Notes under the pieces: model-generated
The model's input: the letters and a program-made list of their open reading frames with translations, nothing else
What the model was told of the DNA's origin: nothing
Databases searched by the model: none
In this document: positions 1 through 7,229 of the stretch, one piece after another
Layout of the letters: every line of letters begins with the position of its first letter
How positions within the stretch are numbered: the stretch's first letter is position 1
Made by a program: the position numbers and the translations under genes
NCBI GenBank assembly: GCA_014378085.1
Contig: JACMOJ010000317.1
Span: forward strand, 1-12,053
From: Burkholderiales bacterium
GTDB lineage: Bacteria > Pseudomonadota > Gammaproteobacteria > Burkholderiales > Usitatibacteraceae
Direction of reading: 5' to 3'
DNA: 12,053 nt

Positions 1-1
1 C

Positions 2-1108
2 GGCAAAGAATCACGCGCAGAATTTGGTGAACGCGACGCGCCGGAAGTGGCCGATCGGCTCGATCAGCAACCGTGTACTGTGGTGGTGGCCGTGGCACTG
101 GGTGACGACACCCGAGCGATACCCGCTGCGCCTATCCTCGAGCCGCCCGCTTACCGCGCATGGCGACAGTATCGGGTGCCGCATTATGGGTATCCGCTGT
201 TTAGTAACGCGATTCCCGGTCCGGTGATTGGTAAAAGCGTAGCGCTACCGATGTTTGGAAAGGGCCGGACGTTGGACTTATGGCGCTACCGTCGGGTGGT
301 GTCGTCGCGTAACTGGCGCACCCCGAGGGATGAAATTTCGCTGATTAACTGGGCACAGAACGACTACGCCATTTCGCCGCTGCTCGATGGCCCGATTCCT
401 GAGCGTGATGTGGTGGCGGCCGCGAAGGGGCTCACCGCCAGCCTGGTGTATTGGTTGCAGACTGCAGCGCCAAATGCCAACGGCGGTTTCGGCTATCCGC
501 AGCTTCAGTTGGCGGCGGGTGTACTCGGCACCGATGGTTACGCGCAGCAGGTTTATGTGCGTGAATCCCGCCGTATTGTTGGACTTGATTGCCTGACGCA
601 GTCGCAGATACTCGTGCAGCCGAATCCACATGAGGCGGATGCCGTTGTCCCCAATGCCGTTGTCCCAAATGCCGTTGTCCCCAATGCCGTTGTCCCATTC
701 CAGGCCGACAATAGTGTCGGGGTGGCTTGGTACAACATGGACATTCATCCGACTTGTGTGTCCGGGCATGCGATCAATGCGATGGTGCGGCCATTCACGC
801 TGCCGTTAGGCTGCTTCATCGCGCGTGATTGCGATAACCTCATCCCGGCTTGTAAAAATATCAGCGTCACGCATTTGGTCAATGCCGCAACACGGACCCA
901 TCCGACGGAATGGCTGATTGGCGAAGTCGCGGGGCTGCTGGCAGACTACGCGCTACAGTGCGGGCAGCCACTCGCGGCGATTCATTCGGATCGGGAACGC
1001 GTGCGTGAGCTTCAGCGCAAGCTGTTAGCCGTCGGCATCCCAATTCGTTGGGACGAGCCACTACTCAGGCGGCTTACAAATATTCCCGCACACTCATTGG
1101 AGGTTTGA
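2..1108 (+). CDS. FAD-dependent oxidoreductase (xanthan lyase-like, FAD_oxidored family), 5' truncated by window edge
   Basis: The frame is open from base 2, and the residues before the first GTG (GKESRAEFGE) belong to a conserved internal stretch of this family. The true start and the N-terminal FAD-binding GxGxxG are therefore outside the window, leaving 368 visible residues. Recognisable family motifs are YVRESRRIVGL (about 557-589), YNMDIHP (731-751), and the C-terminal run starting CKNIS and continuing through THPTEW..GEVAGLLA (851-943), which in relatives completes the FAD-binding fold. The family is often encoded near sugar ABC transporters and glycosidases. Its substrate is usually unproven, so a role in sugar catabolism is inference. 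The stop lies 5 bp before the next ATG, so the two genes are probably cotranscribed and translationally coupled. An oddity is a four-copy AVVPN repeat just upstream of YNMDIHP. A GTG at 47 is a possible but unlikely start. Confidence 0.85.
   Translation, partial: GKESRAEFGERDAPEVADRLDQQPCTVVVAVALGDDTRAIPAAPILEPPAYRAWRQYRVPHYGYPLFSNAIPGPVIGKSVALPMFGKGRTLDLWRYRRVVSSRNWRTPRDEISLINWAQNDYAISPLLDGPIPERDVVAAAKGLTASLVYWLQTAAPNANGGFGYPQLQLAAGVLGTDGYAQQVYVRESRRIVGLDCLTQSQILVQPNPHEADAVVPNAVVPNAVVPNAVVPFQADNSVGVAWYNMDIHPTCVSGHAINAMVRPFTLPLGCFIARDCDNLIPACKNISVTHLVNAATRTHPTEWLIGEVAGLLADYALQCGQPLAAIHSDRERVRELQRKLLAVGIPIRWDEPLLRRLTNIPAHSLEV
641..698 (+). repeat. In-frame 15-bp tandem repeat (about 3.9 copies) within the oxidoreductase gene
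   Basis: The unit gccgttgtccccaat occurs at 641-655, 656-670 (one change, c to a), 671-685 and, partially, 686-697. Because 15 is a multiple of three it encodes the pentapeptide AVVPN three times and then AVVPF, without breaking the frame. It lies 30-90 bp upstream of the conserved YNMDIHP motif, in a position expected to be a surface loop. Near-identity of the copies indicates recent expansion by slippage or unequal recombination. Confidence 0.9.
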
Positions 1109-1113
1109 ACGAT

Positions 1114-2148
1114 ATGTCGGCACTCACGCTGCGTGGCATCACCAAACAATTTGGCAAGACCGAAACCATCCGTGGCGTTGATCTCGATATTGCGTCCGGC
1201 GAATTTGTCGTGTTTGTTGGGCCTTCTGGATGCGGCAAGTCCACGTTGCTGCGCATGATCGCCGGTTTAGAGGAGGTGACCTCCGGCATGATTACCATCG
1301 GCGACCGTGACGTGACGACCATGGCACCCAACGAACGCAAAGTGGCGATGGTGTTTCAGTCGTATGCGTTGTATCCCCACATGACGGTTGTCGAGAATCT
1401 CAGCTTTGGCATGCGCATGCGCGGCGTGGCGAAAGAGGTCATTGCGCAAAAGGTGCAGATGGCGGTGGAAATGTTGCGGCTCGCGCCGTATCTCGACCGC
1501 AAGCCCGGCGCACTCTCCGGTGGACAATGCCAACGTGTTGCGATCGGCCGTGCACTGGTGCAGGAGCCGGATGTGTTTTTGTTTGATGAGCCGTTATCAA
1601 ACCTGGACGCCGAGTTGCGCTTGAAGACACGTGTTGAGATCGCCGCACTACATAAGCGGCTCGGCAAAACGATGGTCTATGTGACACATGACCAGGTTGA
1701 AGCGATGACACTCGCCGATAAGATCGTGGTGTTGCGGGACGGCGTGATTGAGCAAGTTGGCAAACCACTCGATCTCTACAACGCGCCCGCCAACCTTTTT
1801 GTGGCGGGATTTATTGGTTCACCTGCGATGAATTTCCTTACGCGAGAAGGCCTTGGTGGAGAGGCGTTGGGCGGTCTTTTGCAGGGTGCTGCGAAAAATA
1901 CACAAGTGACAACGATCGGAATTCGGCCGGAGCACTTTGTCATGAGCGCAGATGGCCCGCTGTCCGGTATGGTGACTGCCATCGAAAGACTCGGCACGAC
2001 CTCATATGTCTACTTCGAGAAAAATGGACAGAGCCTATGCGCGCAGGTTGCGGATGCCTTGGAGTTGGCGGTCAGTGACAATGTGCGGTTTCACGTCGCG
2101 GACAAACACGTCCATGGCTTTGATGCCGTGGGCTTGCGTGTCGCTTAG
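1114..2148 (+). CDS. Sugar ABC transporter ATP-binding protein (UgpC/MalK/MsmK family)
   Basis: This is a 344-residue cytoplasmic ATPase that would power import of a carbohydrate or polyol. The ABC elements are complete: Walker A GPSGCGKST (36-44), Q-loop Gln82, signature LSGGQ (134-138), Walker B VFLFDE (154-159), D-loop SNLD (162-165) and switch His192 (VTHDQ). A C-terminal TOBE/MalK-type domain contains GIRPEH (269-274). The length is slightly below that of typical MalK (about 370). The ATG at 1114 is preferred over in-frame upstream codons because GGAGG (1099-1103) sits 10 nt before it and the upstream gene stops at 1106-1108. A cysteine follows the signature (LSGGQC) where Arg or Gln is usual. 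No permease or binding-protein gene follows, so its partners either lie upstream of the window or this ATPase serves several transporters, as MsmK does. The substrate is unassigned. Confidence 0.95.
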   Translation: MSALTLRGITKQFGKTETIRGVDLDIASGEFVVFVGPSGCGKSTLLRMIAGLEEVTSGMITIGDRDVTTMAPNERKVAMVFQSYALYPHMTVVENLSFGMRMRGVAKEVIAQKVQMAVEMLRLAPYLDRKPGALSGGQCQRVAIGRALVQEPDVFLFDEPLSNLDAELRLKTRVEIAALHKRLGKTMVYVTHDQVEAMTLADKIVVLRDGVIEQVGKPLDLYNAPANLFVAGFIGSPAMNFLTREGLGGEALGGLLQGAAKNTQVTTIGIRPEHFVMSADGPLSGMVTAIERLGTTSYVYFEKNGQSLCAQVADALELAVSDNVRFHVADKHVHGFDAVGLRVA

Positions 2149-2174
2149 TGAGTGCGCGTTTTGCGGGACACCGA

Positions 2175-2257
2175 AAATCCCCCGCTGCGCCATCTGGCGA
2201 TGACTTGCCGCCCCCTTTGAAAAGGGGGCAGCCGAGCGCAGCGAAGGTGGGGGATTT
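2175..2257. repeat. Large nested palindrome (REP-like intergenic element)
   Basis: Three nested pairs of complementary arms can be read: aaatccccc (2175-2183) with gggggattt (2249-2257), gctgcgc (2184-2190) with gcgcagc (2236-2242), and gcccccttt (2210-2218) with aaagggggc (2221-2229). The whole would fold as a long stem with a terminal hairpin in DNA or RNA. It starts 26 bp after the ATPase stop codon and could act as a 3' mRNA stabiliser or terminator. The C5/G5-flanked design with AAATC/GATTT ends resembles dispersed palindromic elements found between genes in several proteobacteria. Only one copy is present here, so dispersal is not shown. Confidence 0.75.
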
Positions 2258-2409
2258 GACGGCGTTGGCATCATTGAGTGAATCATCGGATGCACAAACC
2301 CTAACAAAGACGGGCAAATTGGAGCAAAGGTGTCTGGAGAAACCCGTCCGTCAATGACTTTGCGGTTTTTTACTTCTGCGACCTCCGCGGCCGCAGTTGG
2401 GTGCCAGTA

Positions 2410-2784
2410 ATGTTCTATGGCCTCGCCGCCGCCGCCGTCCTCGTGCTCCATCTGCTCTTCATCGTCTTTGTGGTGCTCGGCGCGCTGCTTGCATGGCGTT
2501 GGCGGTGGATGCCATGGCTGCATCTGCCCGCGGTGGCGTGGGGCGTGTGGATCGAGGCTAGTGGCAACATCTGTCCCCTGGCGCCGCTGGAGAATGGTTT
2601 GCGGCGCGCGGCCGGCGACTCGGGTTATGCCGGCGGGTTTATCGAGCACTACCTGCTCTCAATCATTTATCCCGTGGGGCTGACGCCGGCGATTCAGTGG
2701 TGGCTTGCCGGTGGGGTGCTGGTGATCAATATGGCCGCGTACACCTTTGTGTTAATACGGTTACGCCGTGTGGGAGAAAATTGA
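2410..2784 (+). CDS. DUF2784 family integral membrane protein
   Basis: This is a 124-residue inner-membrane protein of unknown function. It carries the hallmark motifs of DUF2784: WLHLPA (36-41), the ICPLAPLEN block (54-62) and GGFIEHYL (75-82). Hydrophobic segments at about 5-27, 38-50, 82-92 and 98-116 suggest four membrane helices. The family is normally about 120-140 residues, so this gene is full length. The ATG at 2410 is chosen because the family typically begins within a few residues of the first helix; an in-frame GTG at 2401 would add three residues. Neither start has a clear Shine-Dalgarno sequence. It stands 261 bp after the ATPase, behind the palindrome, and is probably a separate transcription unit. 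DUF2784 proteins are usually solitary genes, so no link to the sugar genes is claimed. Confidence 0.88.
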   Translation: MFYGLAAAAVLVLHLLFIVFVVLGALLAWRWRWMPWLHLPAVAWGVWIEASGNICPLAPLENGLRRAAGDSGYAGGFIEHYLLSIIYPVGLTPAIQWWLAGGVLVINMAAYTFVLIRLRRVGEN

Positions 2785-3066
2785 CTGACTCTTGATTACC
2801 GTGTTCGGAAGTTAGGGCAGCTCTGCGCTCAATACGCAAGCACTTCAATTGCCAACTGTACGGCGAAATAAGGTGGCGACCCCTTTAAGTGTTCCCATAT
2901 GGCGACGATCACGTCACCGTGAATCTGAATTTGTTGCCTAGATGAGACGACTTGAAGGGCTTTTTTTGACGTTACGGAACCCCGTGTACTCGCGCTCCTC
3001 GAAACAGAGCTGAATTAATAAACGCCTCACATGTTCAGCACTTCTCAATTAACTGGAGACACAAAA
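2785..3066. other. Non-coding gap upstream of the glycine-zipper gene
   Basis: No convincing gene is seen on either strand. The gap must contain the promoter for the gene at 3067. A TTGACG hexamer occurs at 2966-2971 and an AT-rich TTAATAAA at about 3014-3021, but their spacing does not make a standard sigma-70 promoter. The 10-mer actgtacggc at 2855-2864 also occurs upstream of receptor A in the same orientation relative to its gene. Confidence 0.5.
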
Positions 3067-3663
3067 ATGACACGAGCAATTCATGCTTCCGAAGTGGGTT
3101 CTATTCGCAGTGAGCAAAACTGGCGCCGAAGTGGTAGCCTAATTCGTAGGACAGTATTCGCTTTCGCCAGCGTGGCAGCTGTATCTGTTGTTGCGTCCGC
3201 GCCAGGCTTTGCGCAGGATTTGTCTGGCTCGGGTGGTGAGCAGGAACCGCCCGTAACCATTTCGTACTCTGTGCGAGAAACCTATCATGTCGACGCCGAG
3301 GGGGTGATAAGGCTAGTGTCTACTGGACAAATTATGACTGCCCAAGAAGTGAGCAATAAAATTGGACCCGCCGCTGCGATAGCAATTGGTATCGTCATCG
3401 GAGCGGGTTCCGGTGCCGCAGGTGCGGTTGTCACCGGAGCAAGTGCGCAGCAGGTCTTTTTGGCCGCTGGAGCAGGAGCAATCGGTGGATATTACGGCGC
3501 ATTGGCGAGCCTTACAACGGGAGTTGTTAGGATCATGTATGGGGTTGCCGCAGTAGGGTATGGTGGGGCTGGCACTGCCGTAACGACTACGCAACCGGCG
3601 GCGAATGTGGCATCCTGCAATTCGCGGCCACCAGGCCCGGGGTGTTTTATGGTAACGAACTAA
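3067..3663 (+). CDS. Secreted glycine-zipper protein of unknown function
   Basis: This is a 198-residue protein that I cannot assign to a named family. The ATG at 3067 is preferred to the upstream one at 3031 because TGGAG (3054-3058) lies 8 nt before it. The N-terminus has an unusually long polar n-region (1-28, ending RR), a hydrophobic core (29-43) and a probable signal-peptidase site after Ala49 (GFA|QD). The RRTVF context could suit Tat, but Sec is simpler. The mature chain has a short polar domain (51-98), followed by two Gly/Ala-rich hydrophobic stretches (99-125 and 130-172). These carry overlapping GxxxG motifs (G108/G112/G116, G137/G141, G140/G144). A polar tail holds two cysteines (184 and 193) around RPPGPG, which could form a small disulfide loop. 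Glycine zippers pack membrane helices and occur in pore-forming peptides and some envelope proteins. Membrane insertion is inferred. Confidence 0.75.
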   Translation: MTRAIHASEVGSIRSEQNWRRSGSLIRRTVFAFASVAAVSVVASAPGFAQDLSGSGGEQEPPVTISYSVRETYHVDAEGVIRLVSTGQIMTAQEVSNKIGPAAAIAIGIVIGAGSGAAGAVVTGASAQQVFLAAGAGAIGGYYGALASLTTGVVRIMYGVAAVGYGGAGTAVTTTQPAANVASCNSRPPGPGCFMVTN

Positions 3664-3670
3664 ATAGCTC

Positions 3671-3706
3671 GGGGCTGCGATTTTCGTAGCCCCAAATTTG
3701 TTTTTT
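3671..3706 (+). terminator. Intrinsic terminator after the glycine-zipper gene
   Basis: A 10-bp stem (3671-3680 with 3684-3693, one G-U pair) encloses a 3-nt loop, and a T6 run lies at 3701-3706. The T-run is offset by seven bases (aaatttg) from the stem, so termination may be incomplete. It begins 7 nt after the stop codon and ends 14 nt before the start of the next gene. Confidence 0.75.
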
Positions 3707-3719
3707 AGCGGACTCGTAA

Positions 3720-3980
3720 ATGGATGACCTACTGGTTGTGTTTCAAAGCCTTGCTCTTGGTTATGTCGGAGTTGCGATCGTCCCAGCCAGCATTCGCAAG
3801 CACGGGGTGAAGGCGAATCCTCTACTTTTGGCCGTATTTTTCGCATTCGCGTCGTTCGCCGCGGCAACGTACTACACCCGATTTGACCTTACCGAGTTGC
3901 TATTTCGAAGCGCGATCTTTGGATTGATTCCGATCGCTGCTGGATACATCGTCTACAGGTTAACTCGCGGTTCAAGGTAG
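3720..3980 (+). CDS. Small three-helix membrane protein, unknown function
   Basis: This is an 86-residue hydrophobic protein with no recognised family. Three membrane helices are evident at about 4-21, 34-52 and 60-79. A basic loop (RKHGVK, 26-31) lies between the first two and a basic C-terminus (RLTRGSR) ends the chain. By the positive-inside rule the first loop and the tail would both be cytoplasmic. The ATG at 3720 has no clear Shine-Dalgarno sequence, and the gene sits just beyond a terminator, so expression may depend on read-through or a weak local promoter. It is on the same strand as, and 56 bp after, the glycine-zipper gene. A protective (immunity-like) or assembly role for that neighbour is possible but only inferred. 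Coding status rests on the clean helix pattern and position. Confidence 0.6.
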   Translation: MDDLLVVFQSLALGYVGVAIVPASIRKHGVKANPLLLAVFFAFASFAAATYYTRFDLTELLFRSAIFGLIPIAAGYIVYRLTRGSR

Positions 3981-4120
3981 CAATAAATAGAAGGCAAGGA
4001 GTTAAAAGGGATCTACTTCCGAATACTATCCACGGCGGTCTTTCGGTAGTACTGCTTGGAAATACCCGTCGATAAAAGCGTTTTGCTGTTCGATTAGCTG
4101 CCTCTTAATCGAAGAAGCAC

Positions 4121-4157
4121 AAAACAAAACGGCCGCTGGTTTGCACCAGCGGCCGTT
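4121..4157 (-). terminator. Strong intrinsic terminator of the receptor B transcript
   Basis: A perfect 13-bp GC-rich stem (4128-4140 with 4145-4157) encloses a 4-nt loop. Read leftward, the stem runs directly into ttttgtttt (4121-4129). It lies 25 bp beyond the receptor B stop codon. Read rightward, the same stem is followed by cattttatt, so it may also weakly stop transcripts arriving from the convergent left-hand genes. The rest of the 3981-4181 gap shows only a small inverted repeat, tcgatta/taatcga (4090-4096 and 4106-4112). Confidence 0.9.
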
Positions 4158-4181
4158 CATTTTATTGCTTCTCGGTATTGC

Positions 4182-7100
4182 TTAGAACTTCGCGCGGACG
4201 TTCAGGAAATACTGACGGCCAAATTCATGCGCGTAGCCCGGTGCTGCCTCGTTGATGTAATACGTTTTGCGGACTGGGTTCAGCAGGTTGTTGCCGTCCA
4301 AGTGGATACTGATTTGCGGCGTGATTTTGTACGACAACGACGCTGACAAGCTGCCGCCCGACACGTAGCGATGGGTACCCACAACGGTGGTTACCCCCGG
4401 CTTGTTGGCCAGAAGACCAATCGCATAATCAGAGCGCCAGTTCCAAGATAGACGAGCGGAGAACGCCTCGTCTTCGTAGTAGCCCTGTAGGTTATAGGTC
4501 ATCTTCGACGTGCCAAGGAACGGCTGGTCATCTGAATCCTTGCCGTCGACGTAGGTGGCGTTTGCCAACACACCAAAGCCAGCACCAATCGGCATTTCAC
4601 CCGCCAACTCAAGACCACGAATCTTCGCGTCAACAGCAACACGTGAGGTCACCAGATAGGTTGAGATGGTGTTGGTGGAAGTATTAAAAAACTCGATGTT
4701 TGACGAACCCGGTTTGACGTAGTCTTTGATGTCCTGCGAGAATACCGCACCAGACACATACGCGCGGCGCGCGAAATAATACGCCAACGATGCGTCGATG
4801 TTAGTTGCGGTGGTCGGTGCCAAACGTGGATTACCCGATGTGCCGGTCAGCAGCGTGTTGTTCAAATTCACCGCAGCGGCCAGCTCGTTGTAGTTTGCGC
4901 GTCCAAGCGTCTTGGTGATGCCGAGGCGACCAATCAGCTTCGGCTCGATTTGCCAACGCAGATTCAAGCTCGGCAGGTAGTCGGTGTGTTTAGTCTCGAC
5001 AACTTGTGGCACGTAGGTGGCCAACGATGAGGTGGTGATGGCGTTTGGTACGCTGCACGGCTGCAGCGGCACACATTGTCCTGCGGCGGTACCGTTGGGG
5101 AGTGCTTGGTAGGCGGTTGACTTCAACTCTGTGGTGGCAGCACGTACGCCGACGTTACCCGACAACCTATCGTTAACGTCAAATTCGCTCATGAGGTAGA
5201 ACGAGTCGTTGTTTTCCTTCACCTCAAAGCCAGCCGACCAATTTTTGCCCAACACAGGATTCCAGTTAATGTACTGGTTAGCCAAGTTCTGCATCTGGCT
5301 GCTGTCGTAGCGCATCAAGCTACGGGGGAAGTTGCCGCTAATGCCGGACGCCCAGTTGGCCGGATAGGTTCCCGCCGGAACGGGGATCGCACCGACAATG
5401 TTGGTCACCAACAAACCACCCGTCACCGAAATAAACGGCGAAGGAGTGACCACTGCACCGGCGGCCGTGTACTGCGCATTCCAGCGTGGGTTGATCACAT
5501 CGTAGGTACGCGTGTGGTCGGCGGTACGGGCACCGAACTTGATATTGCGGAACATGCCACCGTCAAGCTTGTACTCGCCGTCGACGTGAGCGTATTTCTC
5601 TTTGTCGTTAGAGTTGACCGACGCGCCTTGGTTGCTCAGCTGCGCAAAACTTGCCGTGCTGTTAAGGTTGATGTTGTCGCCAGCGGCGTTGAGGATGGAA
5701 TAACTCACCGCATCACTTCCCGGATTGATGCGATAGGTGATGTTTGGGTTGATTACACCTAACACGATACTGGGTTGGGTGTTGGTGACACCGCTTCCCT
5801 CAGTGCTTCCCACACGCCCCTTGAAAGAAAGATTTTCAGTCGCGTTCCACTTAAAGTCCAAATCGTAAAAATTCGATTTTGATTTGGCACCTTCGCGTAA
5901 GAAGTGATCAAACTGGAAGCCGATGACTTGTTGGGTCGCCGGAGCGGTGGCAGGGCGGACCAACGATGCACCGACCAACACATTGTTTTCCACCACGCCA
6001 TTTTGAATCTGCCAACCGTTGTTCAATAGCGTATTTGGCAAACCATAACCGCTGGAGTTGTAGTTGTCGGCTTTGAGTTCAGACTTGAACGCGCTGAAGT
6101 TCAAGTCGAGGTTCGCCATCGGTTTCCATTGCGCGCCAAAGTAGCCGCCGCTACGCTCACGCACACCTTCAAACATGGCGGAGTTCAAGCTGCCGGGCAT
6201 ACGTACGTTAGTCACGTTCGGTGTGCTGGTGGTGGCTGCCGCTTGTGCGGCGGCTATCAAGGCCGGGTTGCCAGACGCATTCGCTTGCGCGACGGTGATG
6301 TAGTTATAGCCAAAAATCTCTTGGCCGTCACGACGCAGATGACGCTTTTCGCTAAAGCCCTGCACCATCAGACCAAACGTCTTGTCGTCATTCTTCCAAG
6401 CGATGAGGCCACTGACCTGCGGATCTGTTTTCTTTGGCAAATCTGCGTACACCATCCCGGCTGAAACTTCACCCGTCAGATTTTTCCGGAAATCGAGTGG
6501 CTTGCGGGTAATGATGTCGACGGTACCGGCGATACCACCTTCGGTAATGTCGGCACGGCCGGTTTTGTAAACAATCGCCTGACCAATTAATTGTGACGGT
6601 AGCAATCCAAAACCCACGCTGCGGCCAGAGCCTGCTTGGTCACCGACGTGCCAGTCACCGGAGGACAACGCATGACCGTTCAAGGTCACCAGATTCAAGT
6701 TCGGGCTGGTGCCGCGAATCGCGACACGTTCCGCTTCGTCCATGGCTAGCGCACCGCCGTATTGAACGTTCACGCCAGTTAAGCGAGAAAGCGCATCGGC
6801 AATATTTTTATCGGGCATCTTGCCGACGTCTTCGGCGGAAACGACTTCCACATTGGTATCAGCGTCCTGCTTGGTCTGAATCGAACGCTCAAGCGAGGCG
6901 CGAATACCGGTCACTATGATGGTTTCGGGCTCCGCTTTTTTCGCCGCGGCCGCTTTTTTGGCGTCGTCTGCCTTCTTGGCGTCGGCGGCGGATTGATTGG
7001 CAGGTGTGGCCGGTGCAGTTTGGGCAATTACGATCGCCGGGCTCATTCCGAGCAGCGCCAGCGAGATTGCAGCAGCGAGGGGTTTTTTGTGGAACGTCAT
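4182..7100 (-). CDS. TonB-dependent receptor B (TonB-Xanth-Caul type), probable glycan transporter
   Basis: This is a 972-residue outer-membrane receptor. It has a Sec signal peptide (about 1-26, ending VIAQ), a Lys/Ala-rich linker (38-58), a TonB-box-like TIIVTG (60-65), a plug domain (about 70-200, with KMPDKN at 94-99 and the paralogue-shared RGTSPN block) and a C-terminal 22-strand-type barrel ending in Phe (NVRAKF), the usual outer-membrane assembly signal. The TIGR01782-like style and lack of an N-terminal STN domain indicate transport rather than anti-sigma signalling. Receptors of this group commonly import oligosaccharides in Xanthomonadales and Caulobacter; the substrate here is unknown. 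The start is supported by AGGAGA (minus strand, 7114-7109) 8 nt upstream. It is preceded by a 420-bp gap containing the receptor A terminator, so it probably has its own promoter. Confidence 0.95.
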   Translation of the reverse strand: MTFHKKPLAAAISLALLGMSPAIVIAQTAPATPANQSAADAKKADDAKKAAAAKKAEPETIIVTGIRASLERSIQTKQDADTNVEVVSAEDVGKMPDKNIADALSRLTGVNVQYGGALAMDEAERVAIRGTSPNLNLVTLNGHALSSGDWHVGDQAGSGRSVGFGLLPSQLIGQAIVYKTGRADITEGGIAGTVDIITRKPLDFRKNLTGEVSAGMVYADLPKKTDPQVSGLIAWKNDDKTFGLMVQGFSEKRHLRRDGQEIFGYNYITVAQANASGNPALIAAAQAAATTSTPNVTNVRMPGSLNSAMFEGVRERSGGYFGAQWKPMANLDLNFSAFKSELKADNYNSSGYGLPNTLLNNGWQIQNGVVENNVLVGASLVRPATAPATQQVIGFQFDHFLREGAKSKSNFYDLDFKWNATENLSFKGRVGSTEGSGVTNTQPSIVLGVINPNITYRINPGSDAVSYSILNAAGDNINLNSTASFAQLSNQGASVNSNDKEKYAHVDGEYKLDGGMFRNIKFGARTADHTRTYDVINPRWNAQYTAAGAVVTPSPFISVTGGLLVTNIVGAIPVPAGTYPANWASGISGNFPRSLMRYDSSQMQNLANQYINWNPVLGKNWSAGFEVKENNDSFYLMSEFDVNDRLSGNVGVRAATTELKSTAYQALPNGTAAGQCVPLQPCSVPNAITTSSLATYVPQVVETKHTDYLPSLNLRWQIEPKLIGRLGITKTLGRANYNELAAAVNLNNTLLTGTSGNPRLAPTTATNIDASLAYYFARRAYVSGAVFSQDIKDYVKPGSSNIEFFNTSTNTISTYLVTSRVAVDAKIRGLELAGEMPIGAGFGVLANATYVDGKDSDDQPFLGTSKMTYNLQGYYEDEAFSARLSWNWRSDYAIGLLANKPGVTTVVGTHRYVSGGSLSASLSYKITPQISIHLDGNNLLNPVRKTYYINEAAPGYAHEFGRQYFLNVRAKF
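6927..6980 (-). repeat. Three AKKxxx hexapeptide repeats in the receptor B N-terminal linker
   Basis: Residues 41-58 read as three 6-residue units: AKKADD, AKKAAA and AKKAEP. They sit between the signal peptide and the TonB box, so in the mature protein they form the periplasmic N-terminal extension. Composition predicts a charged helix similar to TolA/TonB spacer regions. Confidence 0.8.
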
Positions 7101-7165
7101 GTGGAAGGTCTCCTGATTAATGAGATAGCGCGAGAGGCCATTTTTTGCGGGCTCAATTACATCAT

Positions 7166-7185
7166 TGCCGTACGGTCGTTGGCCA
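7166..7185 (-). promoter_or_regulatory. Conserved block 1 upstream of receptor B (candidate promoter/operator)
   Basis: This 20-bp segment (plus strand begins TGCCGTAC and ends CCA) matches 10691-10710, upstream of receptor A, at 16 of 20 positions without gaps. It ends 65 bp before the receptor B start codon. The contained CCGTACGG is an 8-bp palindrome. Function is inferred from conservation only. Confidence 0.45.
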
Positions 7186-7229
7186 GTCTCTTTGGGGTTA
7201 CGTCAAAAACGCTACTTTCAGCATTGAAG

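Noticed and set aside
641..698. CRISPR-like repeats
   Set aside because: The units are contiguous 15-bp tandem copies with no spacers and lie in frame inside a gene.
278..769. Long open frame on the minus strand opposite the oxidoreductase, with DNGI repeats
   Set aside because: It is the antisense reading of the 15-bp tandem repeat and the surrounding real gene; there is no ribosome site or recognisable protein.
2148..2357. Short plus-strand frame overlapping the ABC stop codon
   Set aside because: It runs through the nested palindrome, has no Shine-Dalgarno sequence of its own and has composition unlike a protein.
2338..2374. Possible second terminator (aaaccc...gcggttttttac) before the DUF2784 gene
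   Set aside because: The stem is only 5-6 bp with a bulge and a large loop; too weak to list as a feature.
2035..2649. 204-codon minus-strand frame across the ABC end, palindrome and DUF2784 gene
   Set aside because: It is antisense to two recognised genes and crosses the palindrome; the translation has no domain character.
2966..2994. TTGACG at 2966 as the -35 of a promoter for the glycine-zipper gene
   Set aside because: No acceptable -10 hexamer is found 16-18 bp downstream.
3313..3867. 184-codon minus-strand frame opposite the two small plus-strand genes
   Set aside because: The plus-strand readings show a signal peptide, glycine zippers, membrane helices and a Shine-Dalgarno sequence; the antisense product is Arg/Ser/Cys-rich and featureless.
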